Shown: in pieces, positions 42,835-52,523 of the stretch
How positions within the stretch are numbered: position 1 is the first letter of the stretch
How the letters are laid out: every line of letters starts with the position of its first letter
The notes under the pieces: generated by a model
Told to the model about the DNA's origin: nothing
Seen by the model: the letters and a program-made list of their open reading frames with translations, nothing else
The model's database searches: none
NCBI RefSeq assembly: GCF_963674635.1
Contig: NZ_OY771475.1
Span: forward strand, 124,001-188,000
From: Breoghania sp.
GTDB taxonomy: Bacteria; Pseudomonadota; Alphaproteobacteria; Rhizobiales; Stappiaceae
Direction of reading: 5' to 3'
DNA length: 64,000 bases
Program-made: the position numbers and the translations under genes

Positions 42835-44502
42835 ATGGAAACCCGCGCGAATTACATCGCCATCGGATCGGTCGTCCTCGTGTCGATTGTCGCAGCCTTC
42901 GTGTTCACCTGGTGGTTGGCGACGACGGGAGAGGGCAATTCGCGCCGGACGCTGCGTGTGGTCTTTCCCGGCGCCGTGACGGGCCTTGAGGTTGGCGGCA
43001 CGGTCTTCTTCAACGGCATCCGCGTGGGCGACGTGACCCGGCTGACCTTTGCGGAGGATGACCCGACCCATGTTGTCGCCTTCACCGCGATCAATCCCAA
43101 CACGCCGCTGCGCGCCGATACCAAGGCCTCGCTGGGCTTTTCCGGGCTCACCGGTGTCGCCTATGTGGAGCTGGTGGGCGGCTCGCGCGACAAGCCCGCG
43201 CTATTGAGCGCGGAGGAAAACCCCGAACTCATCGCGGATCGCTCAGGGTTTCAGGATCTCATGGCGGGCGCGAGCGACGTGCTGGCCAAGGCGGACAAGT
43301 CGCTCACCTCGCTCAACGATCTGATCGAGGAGAACCGGCCAAGCGTGACCAAGTCGGTGGAGAACGTCTCTCGGTTCACCGAAGCGCTGGCGTCCAACTC
43401 CGATGGCGTGGCCGACTTCATGTCCAGCATTTCCGATGCGACGCAGGCCTTTTCCCGTCTTTCCGGCAAGATGGAAGGGCTGGTTGCGAAAGCCGATGGG
43501 CTGGTAGGCGCGGTCGATCCCGAACAGGTTTCGCGTTTCGTCGACAACATGGCCAACGCCTCCGACAAGCTCGACAACGCACTGACCCAGGTGGATCAGG
43601 TTGCGGTGGGAGCGCGTCAGGTGACGGATGAGCTGACCGCCTTCACCAAGGGCCTCAACGAGGAACTGACCCGGATCAGCGGTGTCATTTCCGCGGTCGA
43701 CCGGGACAAGGTCGCAACGATTGTCGCCAACGTGGAAACGGTGACCAACCGCGTCACGGACAAGCTCGATACCATGGACAGGCTGGTCAGCGATGCGCAG
43801 GGCGCCGCAGCCAGCATTCGCAAGACCAGCGACGCGGTGGCCGAAAAGTCGGAAGATATCGCCGCCTTTATCGAGACGGCGAAGTCCGTGACGGATCAGC
43901 TCGGTTCGGTGGCGCAAGAGGTGGAGCGGGTTGTCGGGGAGACCGGAAGTGTCATTTCCGCCGTCGATCCCACCCGTGTGGGCGAGATCGTCGCCTCCGT
44001 GGAGAAGGTGACCCGGAGCCTTGCCGGGCAAAGCGAGAATATCGAGGGGACGATTGCCGATGCGCGCGGTGCATCCGCGGACCTGAAAGCCTTCACCTCC
44101 GATATCCGTGAGCGCCAGCCCGATATCGATCAGGTGATCGCGGACGCGAAATCGGTTTCCGGCAAGCTCGACGAAGCCTCAACCAAGGTCAACGACATCC
44201 TGGTCAAGGTCGACGGATATGTGGATGGCGACGGTGAGGGACTGATCAGGGAAGCGACGGCGGCGGCGAAATCGATCCGTATCGTGGCCGATACGCTTGC
44301 CAAGCGCGTCGGACCGATCACCGACGGGCTGGACCGCTTCTCCAACCGTGGCCTGCGCAACATGGAAACACTGATCGAGCAGGCGCGGGTCACTCTGGTG
44401 GAGATCCGCAGGGTCTTTACCAATTTCGATCAGAACCCCAGCCGTGTTCTTTATGGCGGCGAAGGCGTTCCTGTTTATGACGGGGAACGCAAAAGGCGCT
44501 GA
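42835..44502 (+). CDS. mlaD: MCE-domain periplasmic protein (MlaD-like) with long helical extension
   Basis: A 555-residue protein. One N-terminal membrane helix (YIAIGSVVLVSIVAAFVFTWW) anchors it. One MCE domain follows (FPGAVTGLEVGGTVFFNGIRVGDV to GSRDKPALL, about residues 40-125). About 400 residues of predicted helix then carry repeated V-x-x-V/L-D-x-x patterns, including several IxxVDxxxVxxIV segments. The extension suggests a long tunnel or coiled-coil reaching toward the outer membrane, as in YebT/PqiB-like MCE proteins. It is expressed as the third gene of the operon, 86 bp after mlaF. Confidence 0.92.
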   Translation: METRANYIAIGSVVLVSIVAAFVFTWWLATTGEGNSRRTLRVVFPGAVTGLEVGGTVFFNGIRVGDVTRLTFAEDDPTHVVAFTAINPNTPLRADTKASLGFSGLTGVAYVELVGGSRDKPALLSAEENPELIADRSGFQDLMAGASDVLAKADKSLTSLNDLIEENRPSVTKSVENVSRFTEALASNSDGVADFMSSISDATQAFSRLSGKMEGLVAKADGLVGAVDPEQVSRFVDNMANASDKLDNALTQVDQVAVGARQVTDELTAFTKGLNEELTRISGVISAVDRDKVATIVANVETVTNRVTDKLDTMDRLVSDAQGAAASIRKTSDAVAEKSEDIAAFIETAKSVTDQLGSVAQEVERVVGETGSVISAVDPTRVGEIVASVEKVTRSLAGQSENIEGTIADARGASADLKAFTSDIRERQPDIDQVIADAKSVSGKLDEASTKVNDILVKVDGYVDGDGEGLIREATAAAKSIRIVADTLAKRVGPITDGLDRFSNRGLRNMETLIEQARVTLVEIRRVFTNFDQNPSRVLYGGEGVPVYDGERKRR

Positions 44503-44627
44503 GACGCTGGACAAGACAGGTTTCGGCCTGCAATTAGAAGTGGTACGCCGGAGGCGATCTGGCGGGTTCTGCAACAGCTTGCAGGTTTGCGAGCGGGTTG
44601 AGAGACATAACTGGAAGAAGGCGCGCG

Positions 44628-45278
44628 ATGGATGCGGGCTTGGGAGCTGATGGCGTCATGGCGCTGAAAGGGAAAGTCGCGGCTGCGACGCGACGTGGAA
44701 CGGCGCTGGTGCTTCTGGGTGCGGCGCTGGCAGGCTGTGCCGCGATCACGGGCGGGCCGGCCCCGCGCGATATCTATACCCTGAGTGCGCCACGCGATTT
44801 CGGCCCCTCCGCCAAACGCAGCCGGGCGCAGATCCTGATCGCCGCGCCCAAGGCGATGGCCGCTCTGGATACCGACAATATCGCGGTTCTCTCCGACAAC
44901 ATTGCCATCAGCTATTTCGCCGGGGCGGCGTGGAGTGATCGCGTCCCGCAGCTGTTTCAGCGCAAGATTATCGAATCGTTTGAAAATTCCGGTCGCGTTC
45001 GCGCCGTCGGTCAGCCTGGAGAAGGGCTTTTGATCGACTATCAGATTGCGACAGATATTCGCGCCTTCGAACTCGCGGTGGATGGAGGCCGTGTGGCGCG
45101 GGTGGAGTTTTCCGCCAAGATCATCGACGACCGCAATGGTCGCGTGCGCGCTTCGCGGACCTTCCGTCGTGAGGCGGCTGCCGCCGGTGACAGCGTGAAT
45201 GATGCGGTCAGCGCGATGGACCGGGCTGCGGATGAATGCCTCGTCGATCTCGTGAACTGGACGCTTGAGCGCATCTGA
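44628..45278 (+). CDS. ABC-type transport auxiliary lipoprotein
   Basis: A 216-residue lipoprotein. The lipobox LAGC follows the hydrophobic stretch TALVLLGAALAGC, giving Cys at about residue 37. The mature part, beginning RDIYTLSAPRDF, matches the ABC_trans_aux family that accompanies MCE transporters. It is expected to sit in the outer or inner membrane leaflet and to dock the MlaD barrel. ATG at 44628 has AAGAAGG 7 nt upstream; ATG at 44658, preceded by GGGAG, is also possible and would give a shorter signal. It is the last gene of the Mla operon. Confidence 0.88.
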   Translation: MDAGLGADGVMALKGKVAAATRRGTALVLLGAALAGCAAITGGPAPRDIYTLSAPRDFGPSAKRSRAQILIAAPKAMAALDTDNIAVLSDNIAISYFAGAAWSDRVPQLFQRKIIESFENSGRVRAVGQPGEGLLIDYQIATDIRAFELAVDGGRVARVEFSAKIIDDRNGRVRASRTFRREAAAAGDSVNDAVSAMDRAADECLVDLVNWTLERI

Positions 45279-45329
45279 AGCCGCTCGCAGGACCGCCGTT
45301 CAGATCATTGGCGGTGTTGGGGATCTTTG

Positions 45330-46016
45330 ATGGCTCCGCGAACCGAACGTCTTCTCACACTCCTTCAGGCTCTTCGCGAACATCGCCGCCCGGTGAGCGC
45401 GCGGGAGCTTGGTGCGCAATTCGGTGTCAGCGAGCGCACGATCCAGCGTGACTGCAAGCTCCTGGCGGAACTTGGCGCTCCGGTCGAGGGTGAGGCGGGC
45501 CTCGGCTATGTGCTGGCGGACGGCTATTTTCTTCCGCCCCTTTCTTTTTCCCCACTGGAAGCGGATGCGCTGTTGTTGGGCCTGCGTTTCGTGGCCCGCA
45601 GGGGTGACCTGGAACTGGCGGATGGGGCGGCGAGCGCGCTCGCCAAGGTCGTTGCCAGTCTTGATGGAACGCGCGCCACGGCCATGCGCACCAACGGACT
45701 GGCGGTAGGGCCATCCGGGTCGGGCGATGGTGAGCGGATCGGACGCGTCCGGCGCGCCATTGCCGATGAGCACAAGCTCGAAATCACTTACCGCGATGGG
45801 GCAGGGGCGGACACCCAAAGGGTCGTCTGGCCGATCGCGCTCGCCTTTTTCGACGACATGGAAATGCTGGTCGCGTGGTGTGAACGGCGCGAGGCTTTTC
45901 GTCATTTCCGCCTCGACCGCATCCAGACGATGACGGAGCTCTGCGAGCGCCTTCCTGCGCCGCGCCGCATCCTGCTGGCGGAATACCGGCTGGAGGAGCC
46001 GGGCGCGGACCTCTGA
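45330..46016 (+). CDS. HTH-WYL transcriptional regulator (YafY-type)
   Basis: A 228-residue regulator. An N-terminal winged HTH_11 domain (RLLTLLQALREHRRPVSARELG then VSERTIQRDCKLLAELG) is followed by a WYL domain with ITYRDGAG and WPIALAFFDDMEMLVAWCE. WYL domains bind small ligands or nucleic acid and often control defence or stress genes. ATG at 45330 with GGGGA 7 nt upstream is chosen; TTG at 45327 precedes it directly. The next gene, a NmrA-like oxidoreductase 79 bp downstream, may be its target. Confidence 0.88.
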   Translation: MAPRTERLLTLLQALREHRRPVSARELGAQFGVSERTIQRDCKLLAELGAPVEGEAGLGYVLADGYFLPPLSFSPLEADALLLGLRFVARRGDLELADGAASALAKVVASLDGTRATAMRTNGLAVGPSGSGDGERIGRVRRAIADEHKLEITYRDGAGADTQRVVWPIALAFFDDMEMLVAWCERREAFRHFRLDRIQTMTELCERLPAPRRILLAEYRLEEPGADL

Positions 46017-46095
46017 CGCCACGCTACCGACATAACCTGACCGACCCCGGTGCTAGCTCCCGCGTTCAAGACGAACGGAAAAGGAGTTTGAAACC

Positions 46096-46950
46096 GTGCA
46101 TATCATCCTGGGCGGAACCGGGCAGGTGGGAGGCGCGGCTGCGCGTCATCTCCTTTCACACGGGCAGGCGGTGACGGTCGTGACGCGCGACCGGGCCAGC
46201 GCAAAGGCCCTCATGGCGGCGGGGGCACAGCTTGCGGTGGTCGATATCCGTGATGTTGGCGCCTTGCATGACATTCTCGCAGGCGGGATGCGGGCGCTGA
46301 TCCTCAATCCGCCCGCCAATCCGGCGGGGGATTTCGATGCCGAGGAACACGCGAATATCTCCGCCATCCTTGCGGCTCTCAAAGGTGTGCCGCTGGAAAA
46401 GCTCGTTGTCATCTCCACCTATGGCGCGCGGTCCGGCTCCGGCTGCGGTGACCTGACCTCCCTTTATGCGCTGGAACAGGGGGCACTGGCCGGGAAGGTG
46501 CCTGCCGCCATCAACCGCGGCGCCTTCTACATGAGCAACTGGCTTGCCGGGGCTGAACAGGCCAGAAAGACGGGCGTTCTTCTGTCTTTCTGGCCTGCCG
46601 ACATGCCGCTTGCCATGGCCGCGCCGCAGGATCTGGGACAGGCGGCGGCCGAGCGGCTGATGTCGCCCGCCGAGGACTGTGAGCTGCGCCATGTGGAGGG
46701 GCCGCGCCTCTATAGCCCCCGTGAGGTCGCCGATACGCTTGGCCAGATGTGGGGGCGGCGGATTGAGTTGGAGGTGGTTCCGGCTGCGCAACGCGAGGCG
46801 CGCTATCTGGAAATGGGCTTTTCGCCGTCGGCTGCCCTCTCCTTCGCCAATATGGCCGAGGTGGTGGCCGATGGCGGCCTTGAGGCTCCGAAAGATCCGT
46901 TGCGCGGCGCAACCGGGCTTGAAGCCTATCTTCGGGCCCGGCTGGGCTGA
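46096..46950 (+). CDS. NmrA-like NAD(P)-binding protein
   Basis: A 284-residue atypical SDR. The GxxGxxG dinucleotide motif is at the N-terminus (ILGGTGQVGGAAARHLL), and STYGARSGSG lies at the active-site position. The protein lacks the YxxxK of classical SDRs. Relatives sense the NAD(P)/NAD(P)H ratio or reduce quinones (QorB/YtfG). GTG at 46096 is the start, with AAGGAG 10 nt upstream. The WYL regulator gene precedes it and may control it. It is closed by a strong terminator. Confidence 0.85.
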   Translation: MHIILGGTGQVGGAAARHLLSHGQAVTVVTRDRASAKALMAAGAQLAVVDIRDVGALHDILAGGMRALILNPPANPAGDFDAEEHANISAILAALKGVPLEKLVVISTYGARSGSGCGDLTSLYALEQGALAGKVPAAINRGAFYMSNWLAGAEQARKTGVLLSFWPADMPLAMAAPQDLGQAAAERLMSPAEDCELRHVEGPRLYSPREVADTLGQMWGRRIELEVVPAAQREARYLEMGFSPSAALSFANMAEVVADGGLEAPKDPLRGATGLEAYLRARLG

Positions 46951-46972
46951 GCATCACGGCGGAGCGGATACG

Positions 46973-47002
46973 AAAAAGGGCGCGTCATTGACGCGCCCTT
47001 TT
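46973..47002. terminator. Bidirectional terminator between the NmrA-like and GPR genes
   Basis: AAAAAGGGCGCGTC (46973-46986) pairs with GACGCGCCCTTTT (46990-47002) around ATT. A and T runs allow use in both directions. Confidence 0.93.
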
Positions 47003-47024
47003 GATGTTTGAAAGGGAACGTGCC

Positions 47025-50000
47025 TCAGTCGAGGCGACCGCTGGCATGGGCGAGCATCGTGTAGACCTTGCCAGTGTCCGAGGACATGTAGGTCTCGCTC
47101 AGCATGTTGTCCCGGTCGTTTTGGGAAACCTGCGCCAGCAGGGCTTCGAAATCCTCGATGTACCGATCGACGGCGGAGCGGAACTCCGGATCGCGATGAT
47201 ACTTGGAGCGGATCTCGTCGAAGGTCTGTTGACCCTGCAGCGTGTAGAGACGACGGGTGAAGACATTGTGTTCACCTGCACGGTAGCGGTCCCACAGGTC
47301 GACGAAGGTTTCGTGGTCGATGGCACGTGCAATGTCCATCGACAGCGAGTTCAGCGATTCAACCATGTGAAGCTGCGAACGTCCGCCGTTGCCGTTTCCA
47401 CGTTCGCGACGCGCAGTCGGCTCAGGCGCTGTCTCACGCTCGTCCTCCGAGGCTCGGCGCAGCAGGTCGGAGACCCAGCCCTGAGACTGAGCGGCCGCGG
47501 GCGTCTGAGGCTGTGCGGGCCGCTGCTGGGCAGGGCGGGCCTGCGGCGCACGTTGCTGAGGCTGTGCGGGCTTCTGAGGCGCGGGTTCCACACGCCGCGG
47601 CGCGGGAGCCGGAGCCTTGGCCTGAACAGGCGGCTGTGCCGGGCGCTGCGGCGCGCGGACAGGGGCCTGCGTCTGGACCGGAGGGGCGGCGCGCGTCTGG
47701 GCCGGAGCCGGAGCCGGGGCCGTCGCCTGTGCCGGAGCCGCCGCCTGTGCCGGAGCCGATGCTCGTGCGGATGCAACGGCCTGGGCAGGAGCCTGACGGG
47801 CCTGCGCCGGGGACACGTCGAGCGCGTTGGACTGGCGCGAGACGATCTCTGACAGTTCGTTGAGCGCCCGGATCTGCTCGGAAACCACCTTGCGCATGGC
47901 TGCGGTGGATTCCTGCGTCTCGTCCGGAAGGTCGAGCACACCGCGCTTCAGCTCTGCACGGGTGGCTTCCAGTTCGCGCTGCACTTCGCGGGCGACTTCG
48001 CGCATGCGCGCCGTCGCCTCGTTGAAGCGCTCGGAGGCCTCGCCGACCGTGCGGCCGACTTCTTCCATGAGCTGGTTCTGGGCCGAACGAACGGCGTCAC
48101 GTGCCTTTTCACCGTGGGCCGACGCGGTCGCCTCAAGCGAGGTGAGCTGCTCATGCAGCGTCTGCGTCGCGGTGTCGGCGGTGCGGCCAAGCAGGTTGAC
48201 CACGGCGCGGGCCTTGTCGTCGGCGCTTGTCAGTGTGCCGGCCAGAAGCTGTGCGAAATTCTGCATCAGCTTGTCGACCGCCTCGGTCTTGGTGACGAGG
48301 TGCTCCGCCGCATTCTCCATGGTGGAGGCCTGGTCGCTCACCGTCTGTGAGACGTTGCGCTGCGTGTCGTCGAGCTGACGGGCGGCGGAGGTGATCGACA
48401 GGCTCTGCTTCTCGAAGCGGTCGGCCAGATCCGTGATGTCGGTCAGCATCGCGCCGGAAACGGTGCGCAGCGCCGCCACCTGATCGCCGATGATCGCCGT
48501 CGACTCGTTGGTGTCGCTGACCGCGCGATCCACCGCATCGCGGAACTCTCCGGTGCGCTGGGTGAGTTTGGTCTCGATCTCGTTGAGGTTGTCGCCCGCG
48601 TGGTTGAGCACCTCGTTGAGACCGGCGTTGGACTGGTTGAGACGGTCCAGAATGCCCGCGATCTCCGCCTGGACACGGTCGTTCGTGTTGCCCAGAAGCG
48701 AGACGGCGTCGCGTGAACGTGCCTCGATCGCATTGGCGACTTCCTCGCCGGTCGCGGTCATGGTGCGCGTCGCCTCCAGCCCCTGACGGGCAATGGCTTC
48801 CGACACGTCGCGGCCCTTGACGGTGATCGCGTCGAGGATGGCGGAGTGGACCTCGCCCATGCGACCGGTCAGGTCGCGCGAGCGCTGCTCGATGGCGTTC
48901 AGAAGCTCGTTGCCATCGGTGCCCAGCAGGCTGGACAGCTCTTCGGAGCGCGCAGACAGGGTTTCATTGAAGCTGTGAGCCTGGGTCTTGAGCGCCTCGG
49001 TCACGCTGCGGCCGCGATCGGCAAGAACGCGGGTGGCCTCGTTGACGGCCATGGTGACGCGCTCACGCAGATCCTCGGCTTCACCGGAAACCAGCTGCTG
49101 GAGCTGATGGGTGATGCCTTCCAGAATGATGCGGGCGTGTTCGCTTTCGGCGTTGAGAGAGCCGGAAACCTCGGCCACGGTGCGGGCCATGTTCTCGCGA
49201 ACCTGCTCGCTCTCACCCGACAGCGCGCCGCCGAGTTCGGCCAGCGTTGCGGTATAGAGTGTGCGGGCCTTCTCGCTTTCCGCGTTCATGGACCGGCCAG
49301 CCTGTTCGACGGCCTGCAGCACCAGATCGCGAACCCGGCCGCTCTCGCCCTCCATGATGGAGGAGGCGCGGTTCATGGCCTCGGTGACCACCGAACTTGC
49401 CTTCTCGCTCTCCTCGGCCAGCGAGCCGGTGATGGCGGCAAGGCGTTCGTTCAGGATGCGCTCGATCTCGCCGGCGCGACCGTCCAGCGTTTCGGCAACC
49501 TCGAAGACCTTGGAGCCAAGCGAGACGTTGATCTCCGCGATGCGCTCCGAAAGGGTTTCGGTGAGCTGCTGGGTCTGGCGGGAGAGCACCTGGCTCACCT
49601 CTGCCAGACGGCTGTTCAGCGCGTCGGTCATCTCGTTCTGGCCGACGACAAAGGCGCCCGCGATCTCGCGGGTGCGGGCAATCAACGTTTCGCTGATCTG
49701 GCGGGCGCGGGTGTCGAGAGCCTGGTCCACACGCGTGATCGAGTTCGTCATGGTCTCGACGAGCTGATCGGAGCGCTGGTTGATGTGGCTCGTGGCCCCA
49801 TCGATCCGTTCGCCCACCGCGGCGTCGAAGGATTCCAGCCGCTCGCGCATGGTCTCGCCGATGGCCTGCGAACGCTCGTCGAGACGACGGGCGATCTCGT
49901 CGGTGCGGCGGTCGAGATCCGCACCGGCCTCGCCGACGCGCTGATTGAGCACCTCGGAGACGGCAGCGGTCTTCTCGTCGAAGGTGTCGGCGATACGGGT

Positions 50001-52523
50001 GCCGCCTTCTTCCAGAGTTGTGGAGATGCGCTGCGCGCCGCTGTCCAGCGTTTCGCTGATGCGGGAGGTGCCCGTCTCAACGGTGTCGCCGATGCGGGCG
50101 CTGGTGCTGTCCATCGCCTCGGTGAGGCGGGTTGCGTTGGCATCCAGTGTGGAGGCGAGAGCGTTGGTCCGGGTTTCCAGAGCCTCGCTGAGAGCGCCGG
50201 CGCGATTGTCGAAGGTCGCGTCGATGGAAAGCGCACGGCTTTCCAGCGTTGCGTCCAGCGTCTCGGTCCGCTCTTCCAGAGCGCGGTCCATGACCCCGAT
50301 ACGCCGCTCCAGTGCGCTGTTGATGGTGCCGGTGCGCTCTTCCATCGTGGCGTCGATGGTGTCGCGATGCCGGGTGAGGCTCTCGGAAAGCGCCTGACTG
50401 CGGGCGGCAAGCGCCTCGTCCATGGCGCCCAGATGCCCCTCCAGAGCGGTGGAAAGCTCGCCGGTGCGGTTGCCGAAGGCTCCGACCAGTTCGCCGCCGC
50501 GCTCGTTTATCAGATGATCGAGTTCGCTCAGGTGGCTCGCGAGGCTGTCATGCAGTACACGGGCGCGCACGTCGATGGTCTCGGAGATCCGGCCGCCGAT
50601 GGTGCCCAGTTCGTCGGTAATCGCCTCGCCGCGCGCGCTCATCAGGCGGGCAAGCTCGGTTCCGGTCTCCGACAGACGCTGGCCGAGCTCGTAGGAGCGT
50701 TCGCCCAGCGCCGCGCTGATTTCGGTGGTGGCGGAGGCGACGGTGGCGTCGAAATCCGCCGCATGGCTGGCAATCAGCTCGCCCATGGCCTCGCCGCGGG
50801 CAGCCAGGCGCTTGTCGAGTTCTTCGCCTTCGACGGTGATGGATTCGTGGATGCGCTCGCCGATCGAGCCCAGACGTTCGGCCAGATCGCCGCCCTTGAC
50901 GGTGATGGTCTCGGTGAGATGGCTTGCCGTGCTGTCGAGCTTGGCCGCGATCTCGCCGCCGCGCAGCGACAGGTCCACAACGATGGATTCGCCGGTCCCT
51001 TGGAGGATTTCGGCCACTTCGCTGGTGCGGCTGGTGATCGTGTCGATGACCTCCGCGCCCTTGGTCGCGATATGGTCGGCGACCTCGCTGCCCTGATGGG
51101 TGATCGTCTCGATAACCGCTTCGCCGCTTGCGCGCATGCTGTCGTCGAGCTTGGTGACCTTCTCGTCCAGGCTCTCGATGAGTGTGCGACCCGTGGTGTC
51201 GAGGCGCGAGGCGAGCTCGTCGGAATGATGGGCGAAGGCTTCGGTGATGGTCGAACCCGCGAGCGTCAGCGTGTCGTTCACTTCCGCCGTGCGCAGGCCG
51301 ATGGTCTCCGTCACGCTCTCGCCGGTCTCGCTGAGCAGGCGGCTGATGGCGTTGCCGCGATCCATGAGCGTGGTGACCAGGCTGTCTGCGGTCTCCGACA
51401 GGCGCACGTTGATCTCGGTGCCGCGCTGGCTGAGGACTTCCGAAAGCTCCGAGGAGGAGCGCGTGATCCGCTCGACGTAATCTTCCCCGCGTTCCGACAG
51501 GCTCTCGACCAGAGAACGACCGGCGGCGTCCAGCGAGGCGTTCATGTCCTCGATGCGTTCGTCGACGGCGCTGGTGAAGTTCAGGGTGCGGGAATCGAAG
51601 GTCTCCGTCAGGCGGGAATTGACCGCGCCCACGGTGCTGTCGATCTGTTCCACGGTCGCGGAAAGCTGGGTGGCGAGGCTTTCATGCGCGCCGGAAATGG
51701 AGGTGCGCACACGGTCGGCATTCGCGGTGATCGCTTCGCGCTGGCTGACGAGATCGTCGATCAGCGCGCGGATCTTGAGTTCGTTGTCGTTGTAGGAACG
51801 CTCCAGCGAAGCGACCTCGTTGTGCACCAGCACTTCAAGCTCGCTTGCCCGCGCAATGGCGCGTTCGATCCCGTCGCCCATGGCGGCGACTTCGCGGCGG
51901 ATGGCCTGACCGACATTCAGGACCGATTCCTTGGCGATGTCTTCCGGCTCGGCAAGGCGCAGGGCCACCTCGGTCATGCCGTGGGCCACGATGCGCATTT
52001 CCTGCGCGCGGCGGATCATGACGGCAAGCACAAGGAAGAACAGGACCGGCAGGACAAGCGCGATGGCCGCCACGATCAGCGAAGGGTGCTGGGTGATCTG
52101 GCTGAGCGCAGTCATCTGGTTGATCTCGCCGCTGAGGGCGGACCAGACGATGCCGCCGCCAATGGCGAGCCAACCGATGGACAGCAGGAAGGCGATCCAG
52201 ACCGGAGCCGTGGAAGGCTGACGCTGGAGCGCATAGATCAGGTTGCCGATCGAGCGGCGGTCGTCATTGGCCGGGCTCTGGCGCGCGGAGCGGCTGCGCC
52301 GTCCACGGCGCGGCGCGCTTTGGGCTTCCTTCTCGCGTGCGCTCACAGCCGCCGCAATCGCATCGACGGCATCGCCGTCCGCGGCCTTCGCGCCATCCCC
52401 ATTGTCGCTCTCAACGGTTTCCGGCTTCTGCGTGTCGCTCTCAAACTCGAGCTTCAGCGCCTCTTCGACGGCCGAAAGGGCCGCCTCTGCCGGATCCGTT
52501 GACTTTCGCGATTTACCCGCCAT
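47025..52523 (-). CDS. gpr: Growth pole ring (GPR/RgsE-type) giant coiled-coil membrane protein
   Basis: A protein of 1832 residues. After a charged, disordered N-terminus come two membrane helices (about residues 107-130 and 149-170). Then about 1350 residues of amphipathic helix show an 11-residue (hendecad) repeat. For example Arg recurs every 11 residues through HRDTIDATMEERTGTINSA and beyond, with Leu/Ile four and eight positions after it. A Pro/Ala/Gln-rich linker (about residues 1565-1680) and a conserved C-terminal region close the protein. The layout matches the apolipoprotein-like GPR of Agrobacterium and RgsE of Sinorhizobium, which form a ring at the growing pole of Hyphomicrobiales. 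ATG at 52523 is chosen; in-frame starts upstream are weaker. The long plus-strand ORF opposite is a shadow. Confidence 0.9.
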   Translation of the reverse strand: MAGKSRKSTDPAEAALSAVEEALKLEFESDTQKPETVESDNGDGAKAADGDAVDAIAAAVSAREKEAQSAPRRGRRSRSARQSPANDDRRSIGNLIYALQRQPSTAPVWIAFLLSIGWLAIGGGIVWSALSGEINQMTALSQITQHPSLIVAAIALVLPVLFFLVLAVMIRRAQEMRIVAHGMTEVALRLAEPEDIAKESVLNVGQAIRREVAAMGDGIERAIARASELEVLVHNEVASLERSYNDNELKIRALIDDLVSQREAITANADRVRTSISGAHESLATQLSATVEQIDSTVGAVNSRLTETFDSRTLNFTSAVDERIEDMNASLDAAGRSLVESLSERGEDYVERITRSSSELSEVLSQRGTEINVRLSETADSLVTTLMDRGNAISRLLSETGESVTETIGLRTAEVNDTLTLAGSTITEAFAHHSDELASRLDTTGRTLIESLDEKVTKLDDSMRASGEAVIETITHQGSEVADHIATKGAEVIDTITSRTSEVAEILQGTGESIVVDLSLRGGEIAAKLDSTASHLTETITVKGGDLAERLGSIGERIHESITVEGEELDKRLAARGEAMGELIASHAADFDATVASATTEISAALGERSYELGQRLSETGTELARLMSARGEAITDELGTIGGRISETIDVRARVLHDSLASHLSELDHLINERGGELVGAFGNRTGELSTALEGHLGAMDEALAARSQALSESLTRHRDTIDATMEERTGTINSALERRIGVMDRALEERTETLDATLESRALSIDATFDNRAGALSEALETRTNALASTLDANATRLTEAMDSTSARIGDTVETGTSRISETLDSGAQRISTTLEEGGTRIADTFDEKTAAVSEVLNQRVGEAGADLDRRTDEIARRLDERSQAIGETMRERLESFDAAVGERIDGATSHINQRSDQLVETMTNSITRVDQALDTRARQISETLIARTREIAGAFVVGQNEMTDALNSRLAEVSQVLSRQTQQLTETLSERIAEINVSLGSKVFEVAETLDGRAGEIERILNERLAAITGSLAEESEKASSVVTEAMNRASSIMEGESGRVRDLVLQAVEQAGRSMNAESEKARTLYTATLAELGGALSGESEQVRENMARTVAEVSGSLNAESEHARIILEGITHQLQQLVSGEAEDLRERVTMAVNEATRVLADRGRSVTEALKTQAHSFNETLSARSEELSSLLGTDGNELLNAIEQRSRDLTGRMGEVHSAILDAITVKGRDVSEAIARQGLEATRTMTATGEEVANAIEARSRDAVSLLGNTNDRVQAEIAGILDRLNQSNAGLNEVLNHAGDNLNEIETKLTQRTGEFRDAVDRAVSDTNESTAIIGDQVAALRTVSGAMLTDITDLADRFEKQSLSITSAARQLDDTQRNVSQTVSDQASTMENAAEHLVTKTEAVDKLMQNFAQLLAGTLTSADDKARAVVNLLGRTADTATQTLHEQLTSLEATASAHGEKARDAVRSAQNQLMEEVGRTVGEASERFNEATARMREVAREVQRELEATRAELKRGVLDLPDETQESTAAMRKVVSEQIRALNELSEIVSRQSNALDVSPAQARQAPAQAVASARASAPAQAAAPAQATAPAPAPAQTRAAPPVQTQAPVRAPQRPAQPPVQAKAPAPAPRRVEPAPQKPAQPQQRAPQARPAQQRPAQPQTPAAAQSQGWVSDLLRRASEDERETAPEPTARRERGNGNGGRSQLHMVESLNSLSMDIARAIDHETFVDLWDRYRAGEHNVFTRRLYTLQGQQTFDEIRSKYHRDPEFRSAVDRYIEDFEALLAQVSQNDRDNMLSETYMSSDTGKVYTMLAHASGRLD

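Noticed and set aside
48846..52502. Plus-strand open frame of 1218 codons opposite the GPR gene
   Set aside because: It is the complement of a repetitive, high-GC coding sequence. The reverse-strand protein has membrane helices and family features, while this one has none.
47025..52523. DNA-level tandem repeat (minisatellite)
   Set aside because: The 33-bp periodicity follows from the 11-residue protein repeat, and the units are diverged at DNA level.
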